NCBI GenBank assembly: GCA_020740775.1
Contig: JAHEWK010000003.1
Coordinates: 3,100,001-3,164,000 of the forward strand
Direction of reading: 5' to 3'
From: Ilyonectria destructans
Lineage: Eukaryota > Ascomycota > Sordariomycetes > Hypocreales > Nectriaceae
Length of the DNA: 64,000 nucleotides
A program made the translations under genes and the position numbers. The notes beneath the pieces are model-generated. The model was not told the origin of the DNA and searched no databases. It saw nothing but the letters and a program-made list of their open reading frames with translations. Of this stretch, positions 34,496 to 46,250 are shown piece after piece (within the stretch, counting starts at the first letter, position 1; every line of letters starts with the position of its first letter).

Positions 34496-34832
34496 GCCCG
34501 TCTCGCCCCTTATTACTCGCATTCACCATCGATGACAGGAGACAAGACTAGCTTGACGACATATTTATATGTGTGTAGTGCGAATAATTCGTTTAGATTC
34601 ATCGCCTTGATCAACTCTGCGTTGACTCATGGCCTCGATTAGAAATCCCATGTAATCCAATCCTCTGTTGCCAATCGTTTCTTTTATAATCAGGGCTGAC
34701 AGAGCGGAGCTCTTGGTCGCCGCTGTTCCAACTAAAATTCAGAAAATGCTGATGATATGCCAGTTATCCAGAGCGACATCCCATTCGCTGTAAAGACATT
34801 GAACCAACTCCGTTTCCTTCCTCTCCTTGGCT
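34496..34832. other. Convergent intergenic region rkm5 / leu1
   Basis: 337 bases between convergent 3' ends. AT-rich 3' flank; nothing else seen. Confidence 0.5.
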
Positions 34833-37356
34833 TTACCAGTCCAGAGGCTCGGTCTTCTCCGCGCCGCGATTCGTCTTAGGGACGGGAACAGCCTTGACAG
34901 CAAGCTTGCCGCCCTGGCCGGGGCGCTTCAGGTAGCCGGTGCCGTCCAGCCAGGGGGTCTCGGCAGTCATACGCTTCTCGAACTCGGTAATCTTGTCCTC
35001 CTGCTGCATAGTCAGGCCGATATCGTCCAGACCGTTAACCAGGCAGTGTTTTCGGAACTCCTCCACCTCGAAGGCGCAGATGGTCTCGCCAGCGGCGTTC
35101 TTGATGAGCTGGTTGGGGAGGTCGATCTCGACGTCCCGGAAAGCACGAGCCTCGGCAGCGATGGCGTCAATATCGGCCTTGCTGTCGATCTTGATGGGCA
35201 ACATGCCGTTCTTGAAGGTGTTGTTGAAAAAGATATCGGCAAACGAGGGAGCAATGATGACCTTGATACCGAAGTCGAGGAGAGCCCAGGGGGCGTGCTC
35301 TCGGGAGCTACCGCAACCAAAGTTAGGACCAGTGCAAATAAGGATCTTAGTCTTGCGATAAGGCTCCTTGTTCAAGACGAAATCCTCGTTCTCTGAGCCG
35401 TCGGCATTGTATCGGAGGGCGTGGAAGGCAGCAACGCCGAGACCAGTTCGCTTGATGGTCTTGAGGAACTGTTTGGGGATGATGGCGTCGGTGTCGACGT
35501 TGGACATGTCCAGGGGAGCAGCAGTGCCCTTCCAGATGGTGAACTTGGGCAGACCAGCCGAATCGCTAACGGCCAGAGTGTTGGTGTGGGGGAGGAGGTC
35601 CTGGGGCTGGTCGCCAATCATCTCCCGCTCCTCTGAATCGTCCTTGGTTCGCTCATCGACGTGAGGCTCCTCGGTGGGCATCTCGCGGGCCTTGAAGGTG
35701 GAGTCGTGGGTGTAGTGAGACAGCTTACGCACATCGGACAGCTTGCCAATGATGCCCGCGGCAGCAGCCATAACGGGAGACATCAAGTGAGTTCGAGAGC
35801 CAGCACCCTGGCGACCCTCGAAGTTTCGGTTAGAAGTGCTGGCACATCGTTCCTTGGCAGCCAGGATATCGGGGTTCATGCCCAGGCACATGCTGCATCC
35901 AGCCTCTCGCCACTCGAAACCAGCATCAAGGAAAATCTGATCGAGACCCTCGTCCTCAGCCTGCTTCTTGACCAGACCGGAACCAGGGACCACCATAGCA
36001 CGCTTAATGTTGGCGGCGATCTTTCGTCCCTTGACGACGTTGGCGGCAGCGCGCAAGTCCTCAATTCGGGAGTTGGTGCAAGAGCCAATGAAGACCTTGT
36101 CAACTTCGATATCCTCCATAGGAGTACCGGCAGTGAGGCCCATGTATTCAAGCATTCGGCGGCCAGTGGCCTTCTTGGCCTCGGTGGAGAAGGTCTCCGG
36201 GTCGGGGACTGTGCCGGTGATGGGGATGACATCCTCGGGGCTAGTTCCCCAGGTGACAGTGGGGATGATGTCCTTGGCGTCAATGAAGACATCGATATCG
36301 TACTTGGCACCAGGGTCGGACTGAAGAGACTTCCAGTAGGCGGTGGCCTTATCCCATTCGGCGGAGCCGTACTTGGGGGCCAGAGGTCGACCCTTGAGGT
36401 ACTCGAAGGTGATCTCATCAGGGGCGACCATACCAGAACGCGCACCACCCTCAATTGACATGTTGCAGATGGACATACGGGCCTCCATGCTGAGGCTTCG
36501 GATGACAGAGCCACAGAACTCAATGACAGCTCCAGTACCACCGGCGGTACCGATGAGGCCAATGGCATGGAGGACAACGTCCTTGGAGCCGACACCGGCG
36601 GACAGCTCGCCGTCGATCTGTATCCTCATGTTCTTGCTGCGCTTGGTGATCAGGCACTGAGTGGCCAAGACGTGCTCGACCTCACTAGTACCAATACCGA
36701 AAGCGAGGGCGCCGAAGGCACCGTGCGTAGAGGTGTGGCTGTCACCGCAGACCACGGTAGTAGCAGGGAGAGTGAATCCCTGCTCGGGGCCAATGACATG
36801 GACAATGCCTTGTCGCTTGTCGCCAAGCCCAAAGTATGTGAGACCAAAGTCCTTGACGTTCTCCTCGAGGGTGACACATTGCGTTCGGGAGTCGTCCTCC
36901 TCAATGAAGGAGCCGATGTCCTTCATGCCCTTGCGGGAAGCGGTGGGGACATTCTAGAAAGGTCGTGTTAGTGGATCTTGGGCCAACAAGTGTAGATAAA
37001 AAAAAACAAAATACAATGTAACACATACGTGATCAGTGGTGGCCAGAGTGCAGTCTGGTCGTCGGACCTTTCGGCCAGCATTCTTGAGGCCCTCGAAAGC
37101 TTGCTGTTGGGAATTGGGTCAGCGCTTGTCGCATACTTCCTTTAGTGAGGGGAACGACGTACAGGTGATGTCACCTCGTGGACCAGGTGTCGGTCTGTCG
37201 ATAGTCTGGTTAGCTTCACCTCGGCGGCACGGGCGGATCTAAAGATTGTTACGCACCAATGTACAGGAGGATTGTGCCATCGAGCTTCTCGTCGACAATG
37301 TGCGCCGACAGAACCTTGTCGTAAAGGGTCTGCGGGTTACCTACGGGAGCAGGCAT
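34833..37356 (-). CDS. leu1: 3-isopropylmalate dehydratase (fused large and small subunits)
   Basis: Four exons on the minus strand: 37356-37257, 37194-37163 (32 nt), 37103-37029 and 36953-34833, giving 775 residues, the normal size of the fungal fused enzyme. It isomerises 2-isopropylmalate to 3-isopropylmalate in leucine synthesis. The aconitase-type part has [33 protein letters not shown] and the cluster ligands in FIGSCTNSR and [11 protein letters not shown] (three cysteines for a 4Fe-4S centre). The swivel domain follows a linker (about 505-560) and carries [13 protein letters not shown] and [14 protein letters not shown]. No mitochondrial presequence is evident, consistent with the cytosolic yeast enzyme. 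The three introns cluster at the 5' end. Confidence 0.95.
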
Positions 37357-38660
37357 GGTGACACTCAAGCGAGCCGTGGGCGGCAAACTCTGTGTAAAAG
37401 GGAGGATTGGGCAGTCCAAGGACGGACGGGAGGACAGTCAAAGTATGACGAGCCGGCGGGGTGGCGATTGGAGAACGGTAGTAGAAGCGGCGGGGTTGCT
37501 GCTGTTGTTGAAGGGAGGAAAGGTAGAGGGGAGGATAGCAGAGAGGAATGGGGGAATTGAATCGCGCTTCGGCCCTGTGAAAGACGATCCACCCAAGGGA
37601 AAATTGGATTAGACGAGGATTGGAAAAGAAACGAGATGAGAGGCAAAAGCTACAAAAAGTTCCAGTTCCGGCCCCTGGATTTATCAACAAAATTTCGGTG
37701 CCCCCCAAAGTCAAGCTTCATGGCTGTGCGGTCCGATGATCGGAGATGCCGTCAGCATTCCGAGCGCCGCCAGAGGCCAGCGCGGGGTAGACCCACTGGA
37801 TGCTCCTGCACTGATTGTTAAATGCAGGGTCACCATTGGCTCCTGGTCGATCCAGCCTGGCCGATCGCCCCCAGCCGCCCTCCGATGCCATGCGAGGTCA
37901 TCAGAAAGACAGCCGCCCTCAGCCAACTTGCGGTGGGTTCTAGGTACTCGGTACGTACCCGTCCTGAGTTCTTGCCGTCACTCCGTGAGTCCGTCATGCG
38001 GATAATGAATACGGCAGGTACTTGTCAAGGTACGTACCAGAGTCGGACGTCGTCCGGCCCGTTGGAGGGTGCATAGGGTAATTGCTGGCCCAATGACCAA
38101 GGTTGCTCGGAAACTCTTCTCGTAGCTGCGCCCGCCATCGCCCCGACACCAGCATCAAAATGCCATCACGGGCCGGCTATCTGCTTCCTGCATAATGCCT
38201 CACGTTCTCGACGCCCTCACTTATCAGTTCGGCTGCCATCACTGGAGTTGTGCCATGCGCTGTGTGCTGCACTCTGTAATCCGTCAACCATGTTGCCATT
38301 GGTGCCCTAACAGTGAAAACCTCGCATTCATACCCCCAAGTCCACAACGGATAACTGCGCTATAGCTCACTCACACTTCAGGTTCCCACTAGCTAGCCGG
38401 CGAAACCGTCCCGCCTAGACCACCCCCAGACCAACAAACAAGTCCACCAACCAACCATTGACCGCCTATGCGTCGCTTTGTCCCGGGCCAAGACACAATA
38501 GTCCTGCTTCGGACCCTTCAAGATCTTCCGTACGTAATGTGCCACTCTGGCCCATCGACCCATCGACCCGCCACCGCTTCTAGCCCCCGGGACCGGGGAC
38601 CGGGGCTCTCCGTCGCTCCCTTTCTTCCTCCGTCCGGCCGCCGATCCAATCTTCCGGCCC
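37357..38660. other. Intergenic region upstream of leu1
   Basis: 1.3 kb holding the leu1 promoter and leader (about 37357-37720) and then the 3' flank of the next minus-strand gene. No other gene is supported, and I saw no clear CCGGNNCCGG Leu3-type site. Confidence 0.45.
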
Positions 38661-41600
38661 TCACCCCCCGAAAGCCACCACCAGCTCTTCCCCTGCAATC
38701 ACTAGGCCCTGTCTAACGCATGCTCCCGCCGTTGCTGCTAGCCTTATTGCCCACAAAACCCCAGACACAATCAGAACCGTTACCGGCACTGCCAACGCCA
38801 CGCAGACACAATCCCAATAAGTCGTCTCTTGTCGGGCATTCCTCTGCCACCACTCTGACCTAGAATCAAAGACTGGGCTGACCATCTGCCAACAAACTGT
38901 AATGAACAACACAACGTAATTCTTTGTAGTACACAGGACCTCTTTTGTGGCGTCCCACAAACTTCCACTTTCGACCACTGCCCCTCCCTTATGGCACTCG
39001 TTGCTGGAATGATCTGCGATGTCGGCGTCGACGTCGGCGTGCGGGTGATCTGGATAGCTGCCCGGAATGTAAACCGGAGGATTCGTTGCCTCGGTCCTCA
39101 TCTCCGGCATGGGATTCTGAATCTCGTTCGTCTCTTTGGACATGGTGCTGGGAATATTGTGGCGACGGTAGGTCAGTCCAATATTTTCCGTCTCGGAAAC
39201 TTCTTCTTGGTGAGTTGTATACATGGACATGCGTGACATGCTGCACTGAAGATGGGACTCGGCTGTCTCCAACTTCGGATCTCCCGAGCCTTTCGAAGCG
39301 AGCGTCTCGCTTCGTTGTTTGGTGAGCCCCAGATGTCTCACCGATGTAACATCTGTCGCTGGTGTCTCGACCGGGGGCTCTGAGTTCAGTGACGTATTCG
39401 GAGTAGGATTCGTCTGGGAGCTCCCTGAGCTGTCCGTCATTGAGCTCAAGTCTGGCAGGTTGTAGATCACTCGGCTTAATTTGCGCCTGCGTCGGTAGCC
39501 TGTTAGGCTGTTCTGGCTTGGGGAATGGCTGGATGTTGACAGTGGCCGGTCGTAGCCAGTAGTGGTGGTGATGGGTGTGGAAGCAGATGCCTCCTTGACC
39601 TCGTTGCACTTGCTCGTGATGTCCTGAATAGTGCCCTGAGCCCAAGTCTGGGCGCCTTCGCTGCGGCTCCTGTACTTCAATGTCGTCAAAGTTGGTTGAT
39701 CCACCGACGCCAACGTCTTCTTCACCCTCTGCAAGTCGGCATGTATTTCTTCTTCGGTCAAGGGAATGTGGTCGAGGTTCAACTTCAGTTCCCCGTCCAG
39801 ATGTGACAATCCGGAGGGGCGGATGCTGTCTCTATCGCCCATCCGTCCGTTCCCGTTGGAGGGTTGAATTTCTGGAGTTATGCAACTGGTGCTGGTCCCC
39901 TGGAACTCCTGAACCAATAGTCTTTTCCGAAATGCCGTGAAGGGGGGGCTCTAACCACCTGAAGTTTGGTTTCTCTGGAAGACTGGAGACCTCGCGACCG
40001 TTTCTGACGGGCTTGTTGGGTGTAGGAAATGCCGGGCGCTGTACCCAGGGAGTGCCTGGACTGCATCGAATCTCGGACGGACAATCGTCGATTTGTGCTG
40101 GCTGGTGTTCTCTAGGGGAAAGGACTCTGCTTTTCCCTTTGACGATTCTAGGTTGAAGTTGTGATTCAGCGACGACGGCTTTATTAGGGCCGAGAGGCTG
40201 GGAAGTGATGTGCTGCTCGTTGTCGGCCGACCTATTGGGTCCTCTCTGATCTCGCCCGGCTCGAGTTTGCTCCGGGCTTGTCTGCCTAAAAAATAGCTGT
40301 TCCTTTTGGCCTGGTTGTTGTCAAGAGTGATAATGTCGTTGTCGGGAGTTGTGACGTTAACAGCTGGCAAGCCGGTTGATTCCACCTGGTGTGCTAAGCG
40401 CGATGCCCTGTGAATATCTTCATTGTCGGTCGGGTGGTTTCTAGGCAGCTCAGGTGGCGAAATCAAAAGACTCTGTCGCCTGTTGCTATCCGGTTGCTCG
40501 AGATTGTCGAAGCTTATGCCATTCTCGAAAAGCTCCAGTGCAGCAGAGGACAGGTTTGCTCGGCTTTCCACGTGTGGGGTTTGTACCACCGTTCCGGACG
40601 AGCCTGACGCGTCCTTGTAGGTCTCTCCGTGAAATGCCACGGGCTCCAAGGAAATACCCATGTTTAGCTCTTCTTTGAGAAGACTCGGGTCTGCCAGCTC
40701 TCCATGGCGGGTGCTGGCATTGTTTGGAGGTGGCTGTCGCACTGTGTTGCGAGGCATGTTAGCATGGATATGTAGGAGGATTAAAGGCAGAAAACTGACT
40801 TGCTGGCGGTGAGAAGCTTCTATGAGACTGGGCAATGGGGCTCAAGTTCGGCTCTTGAGCAGATGACCACTGTTTGGATTTCCTCCGCCACCTAAATCTG
40901 CCGTTGCCCGTCTGCAGTGCCGCCTTTGTTTGTTCTCGCCGATGGAATCTTTCGCCGTCTTTCTTCAGTAGAATTTTCCTAATCTCCCTTTCAACTCTAG
41001 ATTTAGTCGTTTCGGATGATGCATTCTTAGAAAACCGTTCAAGAGCAGCGAGCTTCTGGCTAGTCTCTTGGCTGATGGCGCTTTGCTCGCTGTCCGAAGG
41101 AGTGATGACGTCCGGAACGCCGGTTTGAGGATTGAATCCCTGAACACCGAGATAATCACCGCTCTGTTTGAGGCTTCGCCTTTGCTTGCGAGCCTCTCTT
41201 TTTGCTTCCAGGGACGGACCATGATGTGGTGGTCGTTGCCCAAGCGAGGGAGAGGCTTCATCCCCTAGAACGGCCGCCATTGAATGACGATCCTCCGTAT
41301 TCGGTTTTCGGTCTTCGTCAGGCAGTCGCTTACGGGATGATGAGATCATCTGCCAGTTTTTGTCGTCTCGTGGAGCCCAGCTCCACTTTCGGGGAGGTTC
41401 AACCTCAAGTGAAGCAGCCATGCCCGCAGAGCCAGCTCGGGGCCGTGACTGAGAAGTGCTCTGTTCTGGGCCAGTCTTGTGCAAGTCTTTGGGAATGTTC
41501 CACTCAGCAAGGCGGTTAGAATCCACGGTCCCGCTCTGATGCCTTCGATGAATGCCAGTGACCTGGCGTTGAGGTTGTTGGACATCACCTCTGTGTCTCA

Positions 41601-41814
41601 AGTCCAGTTGTTCCCAGAAGCCTCGTTCTCTGACTGTTCCTCCTCGCTCCGGACGATGACTTGGGAGCATGGTTCTGACCCAACCACCCAAGGAAGCGGC
41701 CTGCCGAGTTTCTACCGGTGCGCTCACAGTTCGTTGCGTACGCCGTGTCTGGCGCAAAGTCTTGACGAGGGTTTCGCCTTCGTTAGGCTGTAATGGTGGA
41801 CTGTTGGCAGACAT
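38661..41814 (-). CDS. Unknown large protein with C-terminal membrane segments
   Basis: Minus-strand gene of about 1,000 residues. Exon 1 is 41814-40800 and splices across a 58-nt intron (branch GCTAAC) to 40741. Reading then continues in one frame to 38661, except for a single TAG at 39953-39951. An 87-nt intron (donor after 39966, acceptor before about 39880) would remove this, as would other in-phase choices; I cannot settle the junction. The N-terminal 900 residues are hydrophilic, Ser/Pro/Arg-rich and disordered, with a helical basic stretch (RVEREIRKILLKKDGERFH). Near the C-terminus are two hydrophobic segments (YVVLFITVCWQMVSPVF and VALAVPVTVLIVSGVLW). I do not recognise it. If the TAG is real, the locus may be two genes, the second starting at 39842. 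Confidence 0.6.
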
Positions 41815-42342
41815 GGCAAAGTAAAACGGAGTGGATGTAAAAATAGTATGATACCGAATGTTGAATGTCAGAATATTGATCTCGACCTCGACCACTGCAC
41901 CAGAGCCGTTGGAAGCTTGACAGCGAGGGGCTGGTCAAACGGCTTGCTCGTAGACCTCTGGAGACGTTGGGCTGGCATAAGGACAATGGGAGAAGAGAAG
42001 GAGAAGAGTTGGCACGTTGATCTGTACCTACTGCCAGCGCACCGACTTAGTTCCTGCCTAATGATGCTGGTCAGTTGTTTCTTCTCCGTGGGCGAGGAAG
42101 GTGCATAAGTGGAAGGAGAGTTTGGAAAGCGAGGGAAGACCGTGTTTCATCGTCATCGAACAGCACACCAAAAGAATGGGCAGCTACAAAGGATATTAAC
42201 ATTGTATTCAATAATTAGGAACAACCCGTAGAACGCCAACCCTTGTTTGCGATCATAACAGCAGCGGATGCCCGCGGAGAGAGATACTGCAAAAATATTT
42301 ACATCAGGCGTGTAGTAGAACAAAGGGAAAAAATATTTACAA
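41815..42342. other. Intergenic region, unknown membrane protein / nur1
   Basis: 528 bases in tandem minus orientation: the promoter of the unknown protein gene and the nur1 3' UTR. Nothing else recognised. Confidence 0.45.
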
Positions 42343-43785
42343 CTACCACCTGGGCGAGGGTCTCCCCTGAGGCGTCTGGTTTCTACCCAGTCCAGCAAAT
42401 GGATTACTGGTACCACCAAGGCTCGACCCATTTAACCTCCTGCCATCCACGTTCCTTGAGGGTGTCCCTTGTTGTCCTCGGTTCCGTTGCTCAAAAGCAG
42501 CCATTTCTCGTGAGTTCCGCGGGGACTGGGTTTCTTGAGCTGTGAGTTCATTCAAGCTCGTAGCCTTCTTTAGGGGCGACCTGTTGTGGGTGTGGATCCC
42601 CATGCTGCCACCAAAATTCATGTTCGGCACACCCGACGAGGTTCCAGTATTAGAGGTTCCAGCGGAAACATAGCCAGCCGGCAAACTATGCCGAGGTACA
42701 GATGCCCGCTGGCTGACAGCTGGCTTGAACAATTCAGATCGGCGAGACGCTGTTGGGGGGGTAAACATCTGTGGCTTCAGGACGTTGGTCGGGGTAGAAG
42801 CCCGCTCGTCAGAGAGTTTGGCAGGTTGCGTGTACGGGTTGACATGAGCGTGGAAGCCACGGCTAATCTGAGTTGTTGGAGTGCCAGTCTGAACAAACTC
42901 TCGGAGTTCGCGGGGTTGGTCCTCGCAGAACTGAGTGCCGACATCTCTAACGACCGGATGCAGATGGGGGCGAACAAATTTGGTGTCGTACTCGCGCAGT
43001 ACCTCCTTCTGAATGATTGCCGTATCCTTAGCTTGTTGGGTGAATCGAGAGCAGAAGAAGAGAAGTTGGCCAGAGATGATGGCCTGAAGAACGAGAGTGT
43101 TGAAAACAGTCATGCTCGGGCGAGGGTCCAGAGGAGCGAGGGGCAAGAATAGCATGTACACCAAAACATGGCCAGGGCCGAAGAGGCAGAACAGCCGCAA
43201 GGAAACCGGGAGCGGATCCCAGACCGACAGCTCCCACACATCAGATGCCTTGTCAGGGTGGGCACGAGACTCCGGGGTGTCGGGGGCGATGATTTTGGCG
43301 AGGTATCGGAGGGGCGTCGAGGGGGATGAGTTGGACTGATCCACCTTCACACGTCGTGCGGAAGGGGTCGAAGGCTCGACCTCCACATTGGCCTCGAAAA
43401 GTCGGTATTTGCGGGTTCGGGTAATCGTGTAGTAGGCGTTCGAACTCGAAAACATGATGAGGGTCCAGACGAGAGGATACACCTAGCACATCCTGTCGTG
43501 AGTGGTGAGGCCAACGTGAATGGACAAAGAAGCACTTACAAAGAACGAAAGCCAACCCGAACCGTTGTCGTCGCTGAAGACGTCGTCGTTGGAGGAGGAA
43601 GAAGACGAATTTGCGCGCGCGATCAGGAAGACGAAGTTGAGTCCCAGGCCAAGTTGTGTCCCTGCCGAAGTCGAATCCCAATCCCTCGTTTCGAGCTCCT
43701 CCGACAGCCATAGCAGGAAGTCCATCGGGTTCAAGGCAGACATGATGCGCTCAGAGAGCGGCTGCCGCCGAACCAACCGCGGCAT
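42343..43785 (-). CDS. nur1: Nur1, nuclear rim protein 1
   Basis: Two exons on the minus strand: 43785-43540 and 43482-42343 (57-nt intron), giving 461 residues. The N-terminus MPRLVRRQPLSERI and NPMDFLLWLSEELETRDWD are characteristic of fungal Nur1. There are four hydrophobic segments: near 45-60 (LGLGLNFVFLIARA), 78-97 (WLSFFVYPLVWTLIMF), about 175-195 (LRLFCLFGPGHVLVYMLFL) and about 210-230 (VFNTLVLQAIISGQLLFFC). They are followed by a disordered Ser/Pro/Arg tail with many Pro-directed Ser/Thr sites. In yeast Nur1 works with Heh1 at the inner nuclear membrane to anchor rDNA and silent chromatin. The predicted splice restores an unbroken membrane segment. Confidence 0.9.
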
Positions 43786-44133
43786 TTTTGACGGAAATCA
43801 AGTGCGGACTAGAAAAGTAGTCTTTCAGCGGTCGCGTAGCCGGATCGAGCGCAATGAGCCCGTAGAGAGGGAGAGAAAGGAGGAAGGACGACGGCACTGG
43901 GGCCAGTTGTTGTTTACTTTGAAATGTTTGGTGAGGCAGCGCCAGTCTTTGTCCAGCAACTGCAGGGGCGCTAGGCGGCCGGCGCGGGGCGGTGGTCAGA
44001 GCTTCACCAACCGGCGGCGCGGAGCCTCAGGCGTCTCCCGTCTCCCGCCTGCGATCCTCTCTCCGGCTTCCACCTCCATCTAGGGATTCACACACACCCA
44101 GAGGCCCCCCCGATCCCGCTCTCAATTATTGAG
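43786..44133. other. Divergent promoter region nur1 / vma7
   Basis: 348 bases between divergent start codons; it holds both promoters. GC-rich, with a CT/CA-rich leader before vma7. Confidence 0.6.
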
Positions 44134-44679
44134 ATGGCTTCGCACGCGGACTTCAAAGACCGACAGTTCCTCGCCGTCATCGGCGACGAGGTGAGCATTG
44201 CTCCATGGCCGCATTTCCATGGGCGCCAGTCCCGCTGACGTAGGCTGCAATTAGGACTCGGTAACCGGACTGCTTCTCGCTGGCATCGGCGTGAGTATCT
44301 CTCCGATTTAGAAGTTATCGCAATGGGGGTCTAACTCAGTGTACAGCATGTCACCACTGGCGCCGATTCGCAGAAGAACTTCCTCGTTGTTGACACCAAG
44401 ACGGACAACGCCGCTATCGAGTCTGCCTTCAACAGCTTCACCGAGGAGCGAAAGGACATTGGCATCGTCCTGATCAACCAGCACGTTAGTGGCACCATTA
44501 CCCTATCATATTGGCACAGATAACTGATGTGTTGACAGGTCGCTGATCGAATCCGACATCGAATCGACTCGTATACCGCAGCCTTCCCCACTGTCCTGGA
44601 GATTCCTAGCAAGGACCACCCCTACGACCCCGAGAAGGACAGTGTTTTGCGACGAGTGCGACGACTGTTTGGAGAGTAG
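44134..44679 (+). CDS. vma7: V-type H+-ATPase subunit F
   Basis: Four exons: 44134-44190, 44255-44290, 44347-44484 and 44539-44679, giving 123 residues, matching the 115-125 typical of subunit F. Conserved marks are [19 protein letters not shown], with its first splice inside the GDE/DSV motif, then [24 protein letters not shown] and the C-terminal [23 protein letters not shown]. Subunit F sits in the V1 central rotor stalk with subunit D and couples ATP hydrolysis to proton pumping into the vacuole. Three introns of 54-64 nt in so small a gene are normal for the family in moulds. Confidence 0.95.
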
Positions 44680-45020
44680 GAGGCGTAAACATCAGAAGAG
44701 CGGGACCTTCACGAGGAACTTAGAGGAATGAAGTGGCTGGGGTTGATATGCATGAGATCGCAGGGCGAGGTTGCAGCTCTTGTACTTCGATTTGGTGTTG
44801 AGGCATAATTGCATGCTTAATGCTAAGGGTTTACAATCCACTGATTCCCTCCTTCGGCTATCCCAAGTCGATTCTAAAGCCGGTGAAAGATGCTAACGGA
44901 AACGCGAAAATTGCCAAACTGATACACTCCTAACGATAAACCCATAAGAAAAGAGTCCCCAAACCAGAAAGTCATCCCAAAATATACGCTGTCATATTTA
45001 CGTATGGCATATTTCGCCCA
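44680..45020. other. Convergent intergenic region vma7 / npc2
   Basis: 341 bases between convergent 3' ends, AT-richer toward npc2. Nothing else recognised. Confidence 0.5.
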
Positions 45021-45671
45021 TTACAGGTCGTTGCCGAAGAAGCGGCTGGACCTGGAGAATTCGACAGTCGCAGTCAGGCAGGTGATCTGAACATCATCGG
45101 CAGTGAAGACGTCAGCCAGCACGGTGTATTTGCCCTAGAAATGCGTGTTAGATTACGTCCGAGATGGGGATGAGAGCGGAACATACGGGGGGGATTTCAT
45201 TGGGGAGGTCAACGGTCTTGGTAATCTCGAGGTCGCCAGCCTTGACAGGGCACTCGAGGTCGACATTTCCGATCTGCTCGCAGAGGTCGGCCTTGGTGCT
45301 AACGAGGCGGATGAGTCCGTACTTGACGGTTAATAGGACGTAAGCTCCCTCCTCGATGGTCTGCTTCACGGTTCCCTTGGCCTTGATGAGCAGCTCCTGG
45401 CCACTGTTGTCAAGTTAGTTCTCGATCTAAGCGCCAATTGTTGGGGAGCGGGGTAGGCCTACGCTTTCGGGGGGTTGGGCAGCAGGTCGACGCTGTCAAT
45501 CTTGATGAGGTCGGCAGCGTGATCTCCAGGGCACAGCTCCAGAGGCGAGTCGCCGGGGATCTTCAGGTCATCGTTGACAGCGACATCGGGCGCCTTGCCA
45601 TTGAAGATGCTCATGGCCGACGCCGGGGCCAGGCAGACCGACAGGCAAGCCGCGACGGTTGAAAACCTCAT
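45021..45671 (-). CDS. npc2: NPC2-like phosphatidylglycerol/phosphatidylinositol transfer protein
   Basis: Three exons on the minus strand: 45671-45463, 45403-45187 and 45134-45021, giving 179 residues. A clear signal peptide (MRFSTVAACLSVCLAPASA) directs it to the secretory pathway and vacuole. The ML/MD-2 lipid-recognition domain follows. Its disulphide cysteines are visible in ELCPGDHAADLI, KADLCEQIGNVDLECPV and QITCLTATV, and the PGDSPLE and PPGKYTV segments are typical. Yeast Npc2 hands sterol to Ncr1 in the vacuole, and older work calls this family PG/PI-TP. A small hydrophilic tail ends FFGNDL. All splice phases fit. Confidence 0.93.
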
Positions 45672-46250
45672 CGTGAAATATTCGGAATGATCAACTCGAA
45701 ATGGGGTTGGTTCGTTTGAGAGGAGAAGGCGATGGGATGGATGATGTCGAGGTAAGGTGAGGATGACGGGCGTTATCAAGGCAAAGGATGGCGAGTGGCT
45801 TGGTGTTGAATGATGCGTCATGGGACCTCCGCTCCACTCTGATTGGAGTCTGATGGGCGGCTGGGGAACTGTTGATGCCTCACCGCCTTGGCGCTAGGAG
45901 AGCGGCGGGCAGAAATCCCGGGGTACGTACCTGTTTCCCAACCCCCGCCGGCCTCGGACGAACCATGCTGTGGCGCACGCGACGGTCAAGGGATAGACAA
46001 GCGATGGTCAAGCGATGGTCAAGCGATGGTCAAGCGATGACGACTATTTGAGTCACGGGAACGCCTCCATCCTCGGTATACTTGATGCGTTGATCTCAGT
46101 TCAGTTCTAGGCCTTGCGAGATTCACTGTCTTGACGGTCCTGGTATGAAATGTCTTTGAATCTATTGTCTCATCCGGGATTGCCGCTGCGTGCTGGAGGA
46201 CCTGATACTGCTTGCGTCTTGGAATGGGTGCATGAGGCAAGGCCAGACGG
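45672..46250. other. npc2 promoter region with 11-bp minisatellite
   Basis: Upstream DNA of npc2, ending in a short tandem repeat at 46001-46040. No gene seen. Confidence 0.5.
46001..46040. repeat. 11-bp minisatellite, unit GCGATGGTCAA
   Basis: Three perfect units (46001-46033) plus a partial fourth, preceded by diverged GACGGTCAAGG-like and GATAGACAA-like copies. Confidence 0.85.

Noticed and set aside
35661..36458. 265-codon plus-strand frame inside leu1
   Set aside because: Shadow of the isopropylmalate dehydratase gene; no family resemblance and no promoter.
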